A stretch of DNA of 58,875 nucleotides from Flavobacterium sp. A45 (GTDB lineage Bacteria > Bacteroidota > Bacteroidia > Flavobacteriales > Flavobacteriaceae). Under the pieces are notes generated by a model, which worked only from the letters and a program-made list of their open reading frames with translations, did not search any database and was not told the DNA's origin. The stretch is from assembly GCF_002001005.1 (NCBI RefSeq), contig NZ_MUNX01000064.1, positions 1 through 58,875 on the forward strand, given 5' to 3'. The position numbers and the translations under genes were made by a program. Below are positions 33,627-42,493 of this stretch, in pieces. Positions within the stretch are counted from its first letter, which is position 1. Every line of letters begins with the position of its first letter.

Positions 33627-34451
33627 TTATATTTTAAAAGTTAATACCGGTTTGTTAGCGTGGTTTACCAAATCTTCAGAGATGCTGCCAGTAAAGAAAT
33701 GACTGAGAGCTGTTCTGCCGTGAGTGCAAAATGCAATTAAGTCTGCATCTTTTTCATTGGAGTAGTTAATAATCCCTTTTTCTATATTGCTTTCGTTGTA
33801 GGTTTCAAATGTATATTCGGGCATGTCAAAATCAGCAACAAAATCATTTACTATTTTACGGGATGCCAAAGTGCTTTTGAAGCTGTTTGGTGTGCAAATC
33901 ATGACTAGGTTTAGCTTAGCTCCAAATAATTTAGTAAAATCAAGCATTTTTTGAAATGGTTTTTTGATTTCTTTAGAAAAATCGGAAGCGAAAATAATAT
34001 TTTGAATTTTGAAATTGTCTATTTTGTTTTTGATGACCAAAACAGGAGTTTCGGATTGTCTGACTACCTTTTCGGTATTGGAGCCAATTATTATTTCGTT
34101 GATTCCTGTTGCACCGTGCGATCCCATGACAATAAGATCCATGCTGTTTTGTTTGATGTAATTGTTTATCCCTTGGTAAGCATTGTCAAGTCTAACTACT
34201 TCAGTTATTTTGATACCAGCCAGATAAGGACGGTTTTTAATGTTTTTTAATGTTTCTTCGGCTTTTCGTTTGAATAGCATTATTTCAGGTATGCTTGTTT
34301 CTCCTTTGATGGCGTCATTCATTTGGCCGGGCAGTTCAAGCATATGGATTAAAATGATTTCACAATCGTTTTTTTTTGCAATTTCTGCGCCAACTTCTAT
34401 TGCTTCATCAGCATATTTGGAAAAGTCAGTTGGGATTAGAATTCTTTTCAT
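33627..34451 (-). CDS. Universal stress protein with two Usp domains
   Basis: A 274-residue cytoplasmic protein made of tandem UspA domains. Domain 1 starts RILIPTDFSKYADEAI and ends with the ATP-binding pattern GSHGATGINEIIIGSNTEKVV. Domain 2 (about 147-274) starts NIIFASDFSKE and carries THGRTALSHFFTGSISEDLV. Such proteins bind ATP and respond to stress or energy state. It is divergent from the rimP operon and monocistronic. Confidence 0.9.
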   Translation of the reverse strand: MKRILIPTDFSKYADEAIEVGAEIAKKNDCEIILIHMLELPGQMNDAIKGETSIPEIMLFKRKAEETLKNIKNRPYLAGIKITEVVRLDNAYQGINNYIKQNSMDLIVMGSHGATGINEIIIGSNTEKVVRQSETPVLVIKNKIDNFKIQNIIFASDFSKEIKKPFQKMLDFTKLFGAKLNLVMICTPNSFKSTLASRKIVNDFVADFDMPEYTFETYNESNIEKGIINYSNEKDADLIAFCTHGRTALSHFFTGSISEDLVNHANKPVLTFKI

Positions 34452-34535
34452 GGTCTTTGGGGTTTGATTTATCAGTGAAACTTGATTAATTTGATAATTT
34501 AAAGATATAAATTTTTTTAATAGTAATCAATTTTT

Positions 34536-34562
34536 TTGATTTGTAAAAAAACACTATATTTG
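34536..34562 (+). promoter_or_regulatory. Promoter of rimP-nusA-infB
   Basis: TATATTTG at 34555-34562 is a full TAnnTTTG match; the best upstream TTG (34536-34538) leaves 16 bp, shorter than usual. Confidence 0.65.
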
Positions 34563-34590
34563 CACCGTTATTTATTAAAACTTAAATAAT

Positions 34591-34615
34591 GAGGGGACTA
34601 ATGTCCCCTCTTTTT
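34591..34615 (+). promoter_or_regulatory. Terminator hairpin in the leader of rimP-nusA-infB
   Basis: GAGGGGAC (34591-34598), TAAT loop, GTCCCCTC (34603-34610), then TTTTT: a textbook intrinsic terminator ending nine bases before the rimP ATG. The neighbour on the other side (Usp) is divergent and the operon promoter lies upstream, so this hairpin can only act on the operon's own transcript. Attenuation, with NusA as a likely modulator, is the natural reading. Confidence 0.8.
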
Positions 34616-34623
34616 ATAAAGAT

Positions 34624-35088
34624 ATGACATTTAAAGAAAAAGTAAAGCAAGTATTAGAAGAGGCTCTTCTTGAAAAACCATCTATTTTTTTAATTGACCT
34701 GACCATAACGGACAGTTTTAAGATTATTATTGGGATTGATGGAGACAATGGTGTGGTTTTGCAGGATTGTATTGATGTAAGTCGTGCTGTTGAGAATAAT
34801 TTAGATAGAGAAGAGCAGGATTACTCTTTGGAAGTAGCTTCTGTTGGAGTTGGTTCTCCTTTAAAATTGGTTAGACAGTATAAAAAAAATATCGGTAGAA
34901 CATTAATTGTTAAGACGAATACCGAAAATATTGAAGCAGAATTAGTTGAAGCTAATGATCTTTTTATAATTTTGTCATGGAAAGCTAGAGAACCCAAAAA
35001 AGTTGGTAAAGGTAAAGAAACTGTTCAAAAAGAACTGCAGATCCCTTACACAGATATTAAAGAAGCAATTGTTACAGTAACATTTTAA
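34624..35088 (+). CDS. rimP: Ribosome maturation factor RimP
   Basis: A 154-residue protein needed for 30S subunit maturation. Its N-terminal alpha/beta domain ([43 protein letters not shown]) and C-terminal SH3-like domain fit the family; the usual SPGL motif reads SVGVGSPL. It is the first gene of rimP-nusA-infB, 13 bp before nusA, with a terminator hairpin in its leader. Confidence 0.95.
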   Translation: MTFKEKVKQVLEEALLEKPSIFLIDLTITDSFKIIIGIDGDNGVVLQDCIDVSRAVENNLDREEQDYSLEVASVGVGSPLKLVRQYKKNIGRTLIVKTNTENIEAELVEANDLFIILSWKAREPKKVGKGKETVQKELQIPYTDIKEAIVTVTF

Positions 35089-35101
35089 TTAAAGAATTCG
35101 C

Positions 35102-36355
35102 ATGGAAAATTTAGCATTAATCGATTCATTTTCAGAGTTTAAAGATGATAAACTTATTGATCGTGTAACGCTTATGGCAATTTTGGAAGATGTATTTAGA
35201 AATGCATTGAAGAAAAAATACGGTTCAGATGATAATTTTGATATCATCATAAATCCTGATAAAGGAGATATGGAGATATGGAGAAGAAGAGTAATCGTTG
35301 CCGACGAGGATTTGGATTTTGAAAATGAAGAAATTACATTGACTGAAGCTAGAAAAATCGAAGCTGATTTTGAAATTGGTGAAGAGGTTTCTGAGGAAGT
35401 TAAGCTTATAGATTTGGGTAGAAGAGCGATATTAGCTTTAAGACAAAATTTGATTTCAAAAATACACGAACACGATAATACTAATCTTTACAAACAATTT
35501 AAAGATATTATTGGTGATATTTATACTGCAGAAGTGCATCATGTACGCCCAAGAGTTGTAATTTTGGTGGATGATGACGGTAACGAAATCGTTTTGCCGA
35601 AAGAAAAACAAATACCTTCAGATTTTTTCCGTAAAGGAGATAACGTTAGAGGTATAATTGAAAGCGTTGAATTAAAAGGGAATAAACCTCAAATTATTAT
35701 GTCCAGAACTTCAGATAAGTTCTTGGAGAAATTGTTTGAGCAAGAAATTCCAGAAGTTTTTGATGGTTTGATTATGGTTAAAAATGTTGTGAGAATCCCA
35801 GGTGAAAAAGCAAAAGTAGCTGTTGATTCTTATGATGATCGTATTGACCCAGTTGGAGCCTGTGTAGGTATGAAAGGTTCTCGTATTCATGGAATTGTTC
35901 GTGAATTAGGAAATGAAAATATTGATGTAATCAATTATACTAGCAATGTTCAATTGTATATTACTAGAGCATTAAGTCCTGCTAAAGTTTCTTCAATCAA
36001 AATTAATGAAGAGACAAAGAGAGCTGAAGTGTTTTTGAAATTGGAAGAAGTTTCTAAAGCAATCGGTAGAGGAGGTCATAATATTCGTTTAGCTGGTTTG
36101 TTGACTGGTTATGAATTGGATGTAATCCGTGAAGGTGACGTTGCTGGAACTACAGCTGATGATGACGATGTTGAATTGACTGAGTTCTCAGATGAGATAG
36201 AAGAGTGGGTAATTGAAGAATTTGCAAAAATTGGTTTGGATACTGCAAAAAGTATCTTGAAACATGATGTAGAAGATTTGGTTAGAAGAACAGACCTAGA
36301 AGAGGAAACGATTTTAGATGTAATGAGAATATTAAATGAAGAGTTTGATAGTTAA
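35102..36355 (+). CDS. nusA: Transcription termination/antitermination protein NusA
   Basis: A 417-residue RNA polymerase-binding factor controlling pausing and termination. In order: N-terminal domain (about 1-125), S1 domain (GDIYTAEVHHVRPRVVI), KH1 (VGACVGMKGSRIHGIVREL) and KH2 (AIGRGGHNIRLAGLLTG), then a short acidic end without the E. coli-type repeat pair. In E. coli NusA autoregulates its operon leader; the hairpin ahead of rimP suggests the same here. infB follows after 90 bp. Confidence 0.96.
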   Translation: MENLALIDSFSEFKDDKLIDRVTLMAILEDVFRNALKKKYGSDDNFDIIINPDKGDMEIWRRRVIVADEDLDFENEEITLTEARKIEADFEIGEEVSEEVKLIDLGRRAILALRQNLISKIHEHDNTNLYKQFKDIIGDIYTAEVHHVRPRVVILVDDDGNEIVLPKEKQIPSDFFRKGDNVRGIIESVELKGNKPQIIMSRTSDKFLEKLFEQEIPEVFDGLIMVKNVVRIPGEKAKVAVDSYDDRIDPVGACVGMKGSRIHGIVRELGNENIDVINYTSNVQLYITRALSPAKVSSIKINEETKRAEVFLKLEEVSKAIGRGGHNIRLAGLLTGYELDVIREGDVAGTTADDDDVELTEFSDEIEEWVIEEFAKIGLDTAKSILKHDVEDLVRRTDLEEETILDVMRILNEEFDS

Positions 36356-36445
36356 CATACTATTAATTCCTCATATAAAATAAATTTCTATTTTTATTAT
36401 AAGATATAAGTAGAACAACGAATAAGGTAAAAATAAAAAGGTTTT

Positions 36446-39349
36446 ATGTCTGAAGAGAGAATTATTAGAATAAACAAGGTTTTAAGGGAATTAAATATTT
36501 CGTTAGAAAGAGCTGTGGATTATCTAAAAGATAAGGGTATTGCTATTGAGTCAAACCCAAACACAAAGATTTCTGAGCAGGAATTTAATATCCTACAAAG
36601 TCAGTTTGCAGGCGACAAGGGGAATAAAGAGGCTTCTAAGGAAGTAGGCGAGGAGAAAAGAAAAGAAAAAGAAGCTTTGCGTATTGAACGTGAAAAAGAA
36701 GTGGAAGACAAACGCAAATTAGAAGAAGAGCGTTTGAAACAACAAGAAGTTATAAAAGCTAGAGCTGTTTTGTCGGGACCAATACAAGTTGGCAAAATTG
36801 ATCTTAATCCTAAAAAGCCTACTGCTGCTCCAGAACCTGTTGTTGCTGAAAAAGTAATTGCTCCTAAAGATGTAGTTCTAGAAGACAAGCCTGTTTTAAA
36901 AGAAGAAGTTAAAAAAGAAACTGTCGAGAATGTTGTTAAAGCTGAGGCGCCAGTCGAAAAAGATAAAAAGGAAATTCCTGTTTCTGAGGTAAAAGATAAG
37001 CCAAAGTTTAAGGAGGTTAAAAATGTTGAAAAACAAGAAGTAGTAGAAGAGAAAAAAATTGAAGCGACTTCAGGTGAAACTCCAGCTGAGGAATCTATTA
37101 CAACTCAATACCAAAAACTTTCGGGTGCAACATTAACTGGTCAAGTTATCGACTTGTCTCAATTCAATAAGCCGAAAAAGAAAAAAGAAGATCCAAAAAT
37201 TACGCCTAATAAGCCTGGTGCTCCTGGAGCGGCTGGTGCTAATAATGCTAATAAAAATAAACGCAAAAGAATTGCTCCAAAGCCAGGTGCGCCTAGACCG
37301 CCTGCTACTCCTGGAGTTCCTGGAGCGCCAAATCCTAATAAAATTACTCCGAATACTGGAGGTGGTGGTTTTAATGCAAATAGAAGTGCAAGACCTGGAT
37401 TTGTAAAAGGAAATAGACCTGCAATTGTTGCAAAAGTAGAGCCTACTGAGGAAGAGGTTAAAAACCAAATCCGTGAAACTTTGGAGAAACTTCAAGGTAA
37501 AGGTGGTAAATCTAAAGCGGCAAAATACAGAAGAGATAAAAGAGATACACACCGTCAGAAATCTGATGATGAGCAAAGAGCTTTAGACGAAGGAAGTAAA
37601 ACTATAAAAGTTACTGAGTTTGTTACTGTAGGTGAAATTGCAATCATGATGGATGTGCCAATTACTAAAGTGATTGGAACGTGTATGTCACTTGGAATCA
37701 TGGTTACCATGAACCAACGTTTGGATGCTGAGACATTAACAATTGTTGCCGATGAGTTTGGTTATGATGTTGAGTTTATTACTGTAGATATCGAAGAAGC
37801 TATTCAAGTTGTCGAAGACAAAGAAGAGGATCTAGTATTCAGAGCTCCTATTGTTACTGTAATGGGTCACGTCGATCACGGTAAAACATCTTTATTAGAT
37901 TATATTCGTAAAGAAAATGTTATCGCTGGTGAATCTGGAGGAATTACACAACACATTGGTGCCTACGGAGTAACTTTAGATAACGGTCAAAAAATTGCAT
38001 TTTTAGACACACCGGGTCACGAAGCCTTTACGGCGATGCGTGCTCGTGGTGCTCAAGTTACAGATATTGCAATTATCGTAATTGCTGCAGATGATGATAT
38101 CATGCCACAAACCAAAGAGGCGATTTCTCATGCTCAAGCAGCTGGAGTTCCTATTATTTTTGCAATCAATAAAATTGATAAGCCAAATGCTAATCCTGAA
38201 AAAGTAAAAGAAAGATTAGCAGGTATGAATCTTTTGGTAGAAGATTGGGGTGGAAAAATTCAGTCGCATGATATATCTGCGAAAGTAGGTACAGGTGTTA
38301 AAGAATTATTGGAAAAAGTATTGTTAGAAGCTGAAATTTTAGATTTGAAATCGAATCCAAATAAAGCGGCTCAAGGAACAGTGGTTGAAGCTTTCCTTGA
38401 CAAAGGAAAAGGATATGTTTCTACTATACTAGTACAACACGGTACTCTTAAAATTGGAGATTATATGTTGGCTGGAAAACACCATGGTAAAATTAAAGCC
38501 ATGCATGATGAAAGAGGTAATATAGTTACCGTTGCAGGTCCTTCGACTCCGGTTTCTGTTTTAGGTCTTGATGGTGCAGCTACTGCTGGTGATAAATTCA
38601 ATATTTTTGAAGACGAAAAAGAAGCGAAACAAATTGCAGCCAAACGTTCTCAATTGATGCGTGAGCAATCAGTTCGTACACAAAGGCATATTACATTAGA
38701 TGAAATTGGACGTAGAATCGCATTGGGTCAATTTAAAGAATTGAACATTATCCTTAAAGGAGATGTGGATGGTTCTGTTGAAGCGTTATCTGATTCTTTC
38801 TCTAAATTGTCTACTGAAGAAATACAAATTAATATTATCCATAAAGGAGTTGGTGCGATTACAGAAACTGACGTTATGTTGGCTTCTGCTTCTGATGCAA
38901 TCATTATCGGATTTAACGTTCGTCCTGCTGGAAACGCTAGACAATTGGCTGATAAAGAAGAAATCGATATCCGTTATTACTCTATTATCTATGCTGCTAT
39001 CGATGACTTGAAAGATGCAATGGAAGGAATGTTAGCTCCTGAAATGAAAGAAGAAGTACTTGGTACTGCTGAAATCAGAGAGATATTCAAAATTTCTAAA
39101 GTTGGTTCTATCGCAGGATGTATGGTTATGGATGGTAAAATTGCCAAAAATGCTAAAATCAGAATCATTAGAGAGGGAGTTGTTGTGTTCACGGGTGAAC
39201 TACTTGCATTGAAACGTTTCAAAGACGATGTGAAAGAAGTTGCTAAAGGATATGATTGTGGTATTCAAATAAAAGGATACAATGATATCGAAGAAAGAGA
39301 TGTTATTGAAGCATACCATGAAGTTGCAATCAAAAAGAAATTGAAATAA
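36446..39349 (+). CDS. infB: Translation initiation factor IF-2
   Basis: A 967-residue GTPase that places initiator tRNA on the 30S subunit. The N-terminal 360 residues are a Lys/Glu/Val-rich and then Pro/Gly/Asn-rich disordered region. The G domain begins near residue 470 with [14 protein letters not shown], followed by DTPGHEAF and NKIDKP; the C-terminal domains end [17 protein letters not shown]. It is the last gene of the operon, closed by the hairpin at 39372. Confidence 0.97.
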   Translation: MSEERIIRINKVLRELNISLERAVDYLKDKGIAIESNPNTKISEQEFNILQSQFAGDKGNKEASKEVGEEKRKEKEALRIEREKEVEDKRKLEEERLKQQEVIKARAVLSGPIQVGKIDLNPKKPTAAPEPVVAEKVIAPKDVVLEDKPVLKEEVKKETVENVVKAEAPVEKDKKEIPVSEVKDKPKFKEVKNVEKQEVVEEKKIEATSGETPAEESITTQYQKLSGATLTGQVIDLSQFNKPKKKKEDPKITPNKPGAPGAAGANNANKNKRKRIAPKPGAPRPPATPGVPGAPNPNKITPNTGGGGFNANRSARPGFVKGNRPAIVAKVEPTEEEVKNQIRETLEKLQGKGGKSKAAKYRRDKRDTHRQKSDDEQRALDEGSKTIKVTEFVTVGEIAIMMDVPITKVIGTCMSLGIMVTMNQRLDAETLTIVADEFGYDVEFITVDIEEAIQVVEDKEEDLVFRAPIVTVMGHVDHGKTSLLDYIRKENVIAGESGGITQHIGAYGVTLDNGQKIAFLDTPGHEAFTAMRARGAQVTDIAIIVIAADDDIMPQTKEAISHAQAAGVPIIFAINKIDKPNANPEKVKERLAGMNLLVEDWGGKIQSHDISAKVGTGVKELLEKVLLEAEILDLKSNPNKAAQGTVVEAFLDKGKGYVSTILVQHGTLKIGDYMLAGKHHGKIKAMHDERGNIVTVAGPSTPVSVLGLDGAATAGDKFNIFEDEKEAKQIAAKRSQLMREQSVRTQRHITLDEIGRRIALGQFKELNIILKGDVDGSVEALSDSFSKLSTEEIQINIIHKGVGAITETDVMLASASDAIIIGFNVRPAGNARQLADKEEIDIRYYSIIYAAIDDLKDAMEGMLAPEMKEEVLGTAEIREIFKISKVGSIAGCMVMDGKIAKNAKIRIIREGVVVFTGELLALKRFKDDVKEVAKGYDCGIQIKGYNDIEERDVIEAYHEVAIKKKLK

Positions 39350-39371
39350 GATTTCATAGACCTATAATTTA

Positions 39372-39397
39372 AAATCCCAATTCGTTGGGATTTTTTT
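39372..39397 (+). terminator. Terminator of the rimP-nusA-infB operon
   Basis: AAATCCCAA-TTCG-TTGGGATTT followed by further T residues; a UUCG tetraloop caps the stem. The 337-bp gap 39350-39686 otherwise holds only repeat copy B and the mtnN leader. Confidence 0.9.
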
Positions 39398-39504
39398 GTT
39401 TAGGTAATGATGGTTTTATTGTTTGGAAATTTAAAAATTGCTATTAAGTTAAAGTTGATTTTTTTTTTTTAGGAGCAGAAAGATTTGGCTTTTTTGTAAA
39501 GAAG

Positions 39505-39602
39505 GTTTCCTGCTGTCCTTCCAAATCTTTTGTGAACTTTGTCAAAGTTTAAAACTTTGACAAAGTTCACAAAAGGATTTTCCTTCCCATCAGGGCTAAG
39601 GG
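39505..39602. repeat. Conserved-flank/variable-core hairpin element, copy B
   Basis: The core is a perfect 20-bp palindrome arm pair (39531-39550 and 39552-39571) with a one-base centre, unrelated in sequence to the cores of copies A and C. The flanks keep TTCCTGCTGT on the left and AAAAGGAT plus CCATCAGGGCTA on the right. Next to the core AAATC pairs with GATTT around the same one-base G bulge as in copy A, using different bases. Confidence 0.75.
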
Positions 39603-39686
39603 GAAATGCTTAGTTTTTTTTGCCATCATCAAAAAAAATGGAAAAAGAGTAATAATTGAATTCAGGTTTAAAATAGAATGCAGTAT

Positions 39687-40442
39687 ATGAAAAGAATTGG
39701 GATTCTTGGCGCAATGCCAGAAGAGATAAACGGTATTGTTTCTTTGTTAAAAGACAAATCGGAAGTTGTAAAGGGAATGCGTACTTATTATTTAGGAACG
39801 ATAAATAATGTTGAAGTTGTAGTGGTATTTTCTCGTTGGGGGAAAGTGGCATCAGCGACTACAGTTACCCATTTAATTGTTGAGTTTGGAATAACGGAAT
39901 TGTTTTTTACCGGAGTTGCAGGCGCAATTCATCCAGATTTAAACATTGGTGATATTGTTATTGCTAGTAGTTTGATTCAGCATGATTTGGATGCACGTCC
40001 TATAATGAGTCAATTTGAAATTCCTTTGTTGGGAAAAACTATGCTTTGTCCTTCAAAAGAGATGTTGGATAAGGCAGTAGAGGGTATAGGTGAATTGGTA
40101 AGAGACGAAAGTTTAATTCATTCGCTTTTGCCAAAACAAAGAGAGAAGTTTTCTTTATCGAATCCAAAAATAGTTGTTGGTCAAATTGCTAGTGGTGACC
40201 GTTTTTTTGCTAGTCATGAAGATAAAGAAAATCTTTTGGCAATACTTCCTGATGTTTTATGTGTTGAGATGGAAGGAGCTGCAGTAGCACAAGTTTGTTT
40301 TGAATATAAAATTCCTTATATCATAATTCGAACTATTTCAGATGAGGCAAATGATAATTCTGTAGTAGATTTTAAAGAATTCGTATCTCAAGTAGCTTCC
40401 AGATTTGGGGTTGAGATAATAAAAAAAATGTTAAAAAAATAG
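39687..40442 (+). CDS. mtnN: 5'-methylthioadenosine/S-adenosylhomocysteine nucleosidase
   Basis: A 251-residue enzyme hydrolysing MTA and SAH in the methyl cycle. It starts MKRIGILGAMPEEI and shows FFTGVAGAIHPDLNIGDIVIAS, the substrate Glu of CVEMEGAAVAQV and the catalytic Asp of ISDEAND. I prefer the ATG at 39687, matching the family start; an ATG three codons upstream (39678) is possible. A compact terminator overlaps its stop. Confidence 0.93.
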   Translation: MKRIGILGAMPEEINGIVSLLKDKSEVVKGMRTYYLGTINNVEVVVVFSRWGKVASATTVTHLIVEFGITELFFTGVAGAIHPDLNIGDIVIASSLIQHDLDARPIMSQFEIPLLGKTMLCPSKEMLDKAVEGIGELVRDESLIHSLLPKQREKFSLSNPKIVVGQIASGDRFFASHEDKENLLAILPDVLCVEMEGAAVAQVCFEYKIPYIIIRTISDEANDNSVVDFKEFVSQVASRFGVEIIKKMLKK

Positions 40443-40461
40443 CCCTTAAAAGGGCTGTTTT
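40441..40461 (+). terminator. Terminator of mtnN
   Basis: AGCCCTT-AA-AAGGGCT (40441-40456) then TGTTTT; the stem begins within the mtnN stop codon. Confidence 0.7.
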
Positions 40462-40472
40462 CGATAGAAATA

Positions 40473-40862
40473 TTATTTATTTGGTTTTATTAAAAACACA
40501 TTTTTATATTTCTTATGAATGTCAACAAGATTTCGTTCAGCTTCCATTCTGGTTCTGAAATTGCCAACCCAAACTTTATAATTGGGTGTATTAAATATAA
40601 TAGTCCCGTCTATGTTTCTAAATTCTTGGCGAAACTCATTTAAAGTTTTTTTTGCACTTTCACTTGCTCCGTTGAAGATTTGAATTTTATAACGGTCAGA
40701 ATAGGATAAATTAATATTGGATTTTCTTTTTTCATTCAATAATTGTTCGAATTTAGGGTCCTGATTTACACTTAAATTGGAGGATTGGGCTATAATTTTG
40801 CTTGTTGTTGTAAAAGAAAAAGTAATTAGTAACAATGCCTCGTGTGGTCTTAAAAATCTCAT
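40473..40862 (-). CDS. SPOR-domain protein
   Basis: A 129-residue protein with a probable signal peptide (about 1-25, cleavage near IIAQ) and a C-terminal SPOR domain at about 55-127 (YKIQIFNGASESAKKTLNEF, YKVWVGNFRTRMEAERNLVDI). SPOR domains bind peptidoglycan stripped of stem peptides, usually at division sites. It is divergent from the respiratory operon. Confidence 0.85.
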   Translation of the reverse strand: MRFLRPHEALLLITFSFTTTSKIIAQSSNLSVNQDPKFEQLLNEKRKSNINLSYSDRYKIQIFNGASESAKKTLNEFRQEFRNIDGTIIFNTPNYKVWVGNFRTRMEAERNLVDIHKKYKNVFLIKPNK

Positions 40863-40964
40863 AATCTGATTATTTATTCTGCAAAAATAGTTTTTTAACA
40901 GGAAATCGTAATAGATTTGCTATTTAGATTTAATATAAATTATAATTAAGATTATTTTAAGGTT

Positions 40965-40994
40965 TTGAGAATAGTTCTTAAGTCGTATTTTTTG
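40965..40994 (+). promoter_or_regulatory. Probable promoter of the act-cox operon
   Basis: TTG at 40965-40967 and TATTTTTTG at 40986-40994 (one T more than consensus) with 18 bp between; about 88 bp before actA. Confidence 0.5.
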
Positions 40995-41081
40995 TCCAAA
41001 TTTTTAAATAAGGAGGGTTTAGTCTTCTAATTTATTTGGATGATAAGCGAACAATTTTTAGTAGATAATCAATATATTAAT

Positions 41082-42407
41082 ATGAAAAAGGTGGGTAACC
41101 ATAATTCGAATTCAAGGAAATTATTTTTAAGCTTAGCATTAATGTTGAGTATTTCCGTAGCTTCATTTGCTCAGGATGCAGCTCCGGTTGTAGCTGAAGT
41201 GGCTCCAGCAGCGAGTTCTGGTGGTGATGCGGCAAAAGGTAAAGAACTTTTTAATGCCAATTGTGCTGCTTGTCACAAACTTGATGCAAAATCAACAGGT
41301 CCTGCTTTAAGGGATGTTGCTTCTAGAAGAGAAAAAGCATGGCTTTATAAATGGATACATAATAGTTCAGATTTAATTAAGTCAGGAGATGCTGATGCTG
41401 TAAAAGTATTTGAAGAAAATAATAAAATTCCAATGACCGCTTTCCCTCAGTTATCAGAAGGGGATATTGATAATATAATTGCTTATACTTCTGAGCCAAA
41501 AGCTGAAGCTCCTACTGCTGCTGCTGGTGCTACTGCAGGTGTTCCTGGTACAGTTCAAGATGATGGTATTTCTAATAATGTAATATTAGGAGCGTTGTCA
41601 TTAGTAATGGCAATACTTATTGTGATGCTGGTTTTGGTCAACAAAGTGTTAAGAAAAGTAGCTGCTGCAAATGGAATAGAAGTAGTTGCTAAAGAGCCTA
41701 CCTTGCCAATTTGGAAAGCATTTGTTAAAAATCAGTTTTTGGTTTTGGTATCTGCTATATTCTTATTGCTTTCAGGTGCTTATTTAGTTTACGGATTTTT
41801 TATGCAGGTTGGTGTTGATCAAGATTACGAACCGATTCAGCCGATACATTATTCTCATAAAATTCACGCTGGTGATAATGAAATCAACTGTAAATATTGT
41901 CACTCTGCTGCACGTGTAAGTAAAAATGCGGGTATCCCTTCGTTGAATGTTTGTATGAACTGTCATAAAAGTATTAGTGAGGTTGCCGAAACTACTGCGA
42001 CTCCTGAGTACAGCAAAGCTTTTTATGATGAGCAAATTCAAAAATTATATAAAGCTGTGGGCTGGGATGCTGCAACGCAGTCTTATACTGGAAAAACGGA
42101 ACCTGTAAAATGGGTTCGTATTCATAACTTACCTGATTTTGTTTACTTTAATCACTCTCAGCACGTTACTGTAGCGGGTATTGAGTGTCAAACTTGTCAT
42201 GGTCCAGTTCAAGAATTTGAAATAATGAAACAGTTCTCTCCTTTAACAATGGGATGGTGTGTAAATTGCCATAGAAAAACTGATGTTAAAATGGAAGGAA
42301 ATGAGTATTATAAAAAAATACACGAAGAACTTTCTAAAAAGTATGGTGTTGACAAACTTACAGCTGCTCAAATGGGTGGACTGGAGTGTGGTAAATGCCA
42401 CTATTAA
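41082..42407 (+). CDS. actA: Alternative complex III subunit ActA fused to a monohaem cytochrome c domain
   Basis: A 441-residue multihaem cytochrome of the quinol:cytochrome c oxidoreductase. A signal-like N-terminus (to about 30) leads to a cytochrome c domain with C61-AAC-H65; a TM helix (about 164-187) and another (about 217-241) follow. The ActA pentahaem part has CxxCH at 270, 291, 369, 393 and 436. Six haems in total, against five in classic ActA. I chose the ATG at 41082 (MKKVGNHNSN) since it begins the export signal. First gene of the operon. Confidence 0.9.
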   Translation: MKKVGNHNSNSRKLFLSLALMLSISVASFAQDAAPVVAEVAPAASSGGDAAKGKELFNANCAACHKLDAKSTGPALRDVASRREKAWLYKWIHNSSDLIKSGDADAVKVFEENNKIPMTAFPQLSEGDIDNIIAYTSEPKAEAPTAAAGATAGVPGTVQDDGISNNVILGALSLVMAILIVMLVLVNKVLRKVAAANGIEVVAKEPTLPIWKAFVKNQFLVLVSAIFLLLSGAYLVYGFFMQVGVDQDYEPIQPIHYSHKIHAGDNEINCKYCHSAARVSKNAGIPSLNVCMNCHKSISEVAETTATPEYSKAFYDEQIQKLYKAVGWDAATQSYTGKTEPVKWVRIHNLPDFVYFNHSQHVTVAGIECQTCHGPVQEFEIMKQFSPLTMGWCVNCHRKTDVKMEGNEYYKKIHEELSKKYGVDKLTAAQMGGLECGKCHY

Positions 42408-42493
42408 GAATTTAATTCTAAATTGCTGATTAAGTGATTGAAATTAAAGGTTAGAACTAAAAAAAATTATTAAGATTAATATTTATATATAAT

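Noticed and set aside
37133..37576. Minus-strand frame of 147 codons opposite infB
   Set aside because: It arises from the Lys/Pro/Asn-rich coding region of IF-2 read backwards; composition is unlike a real protein.
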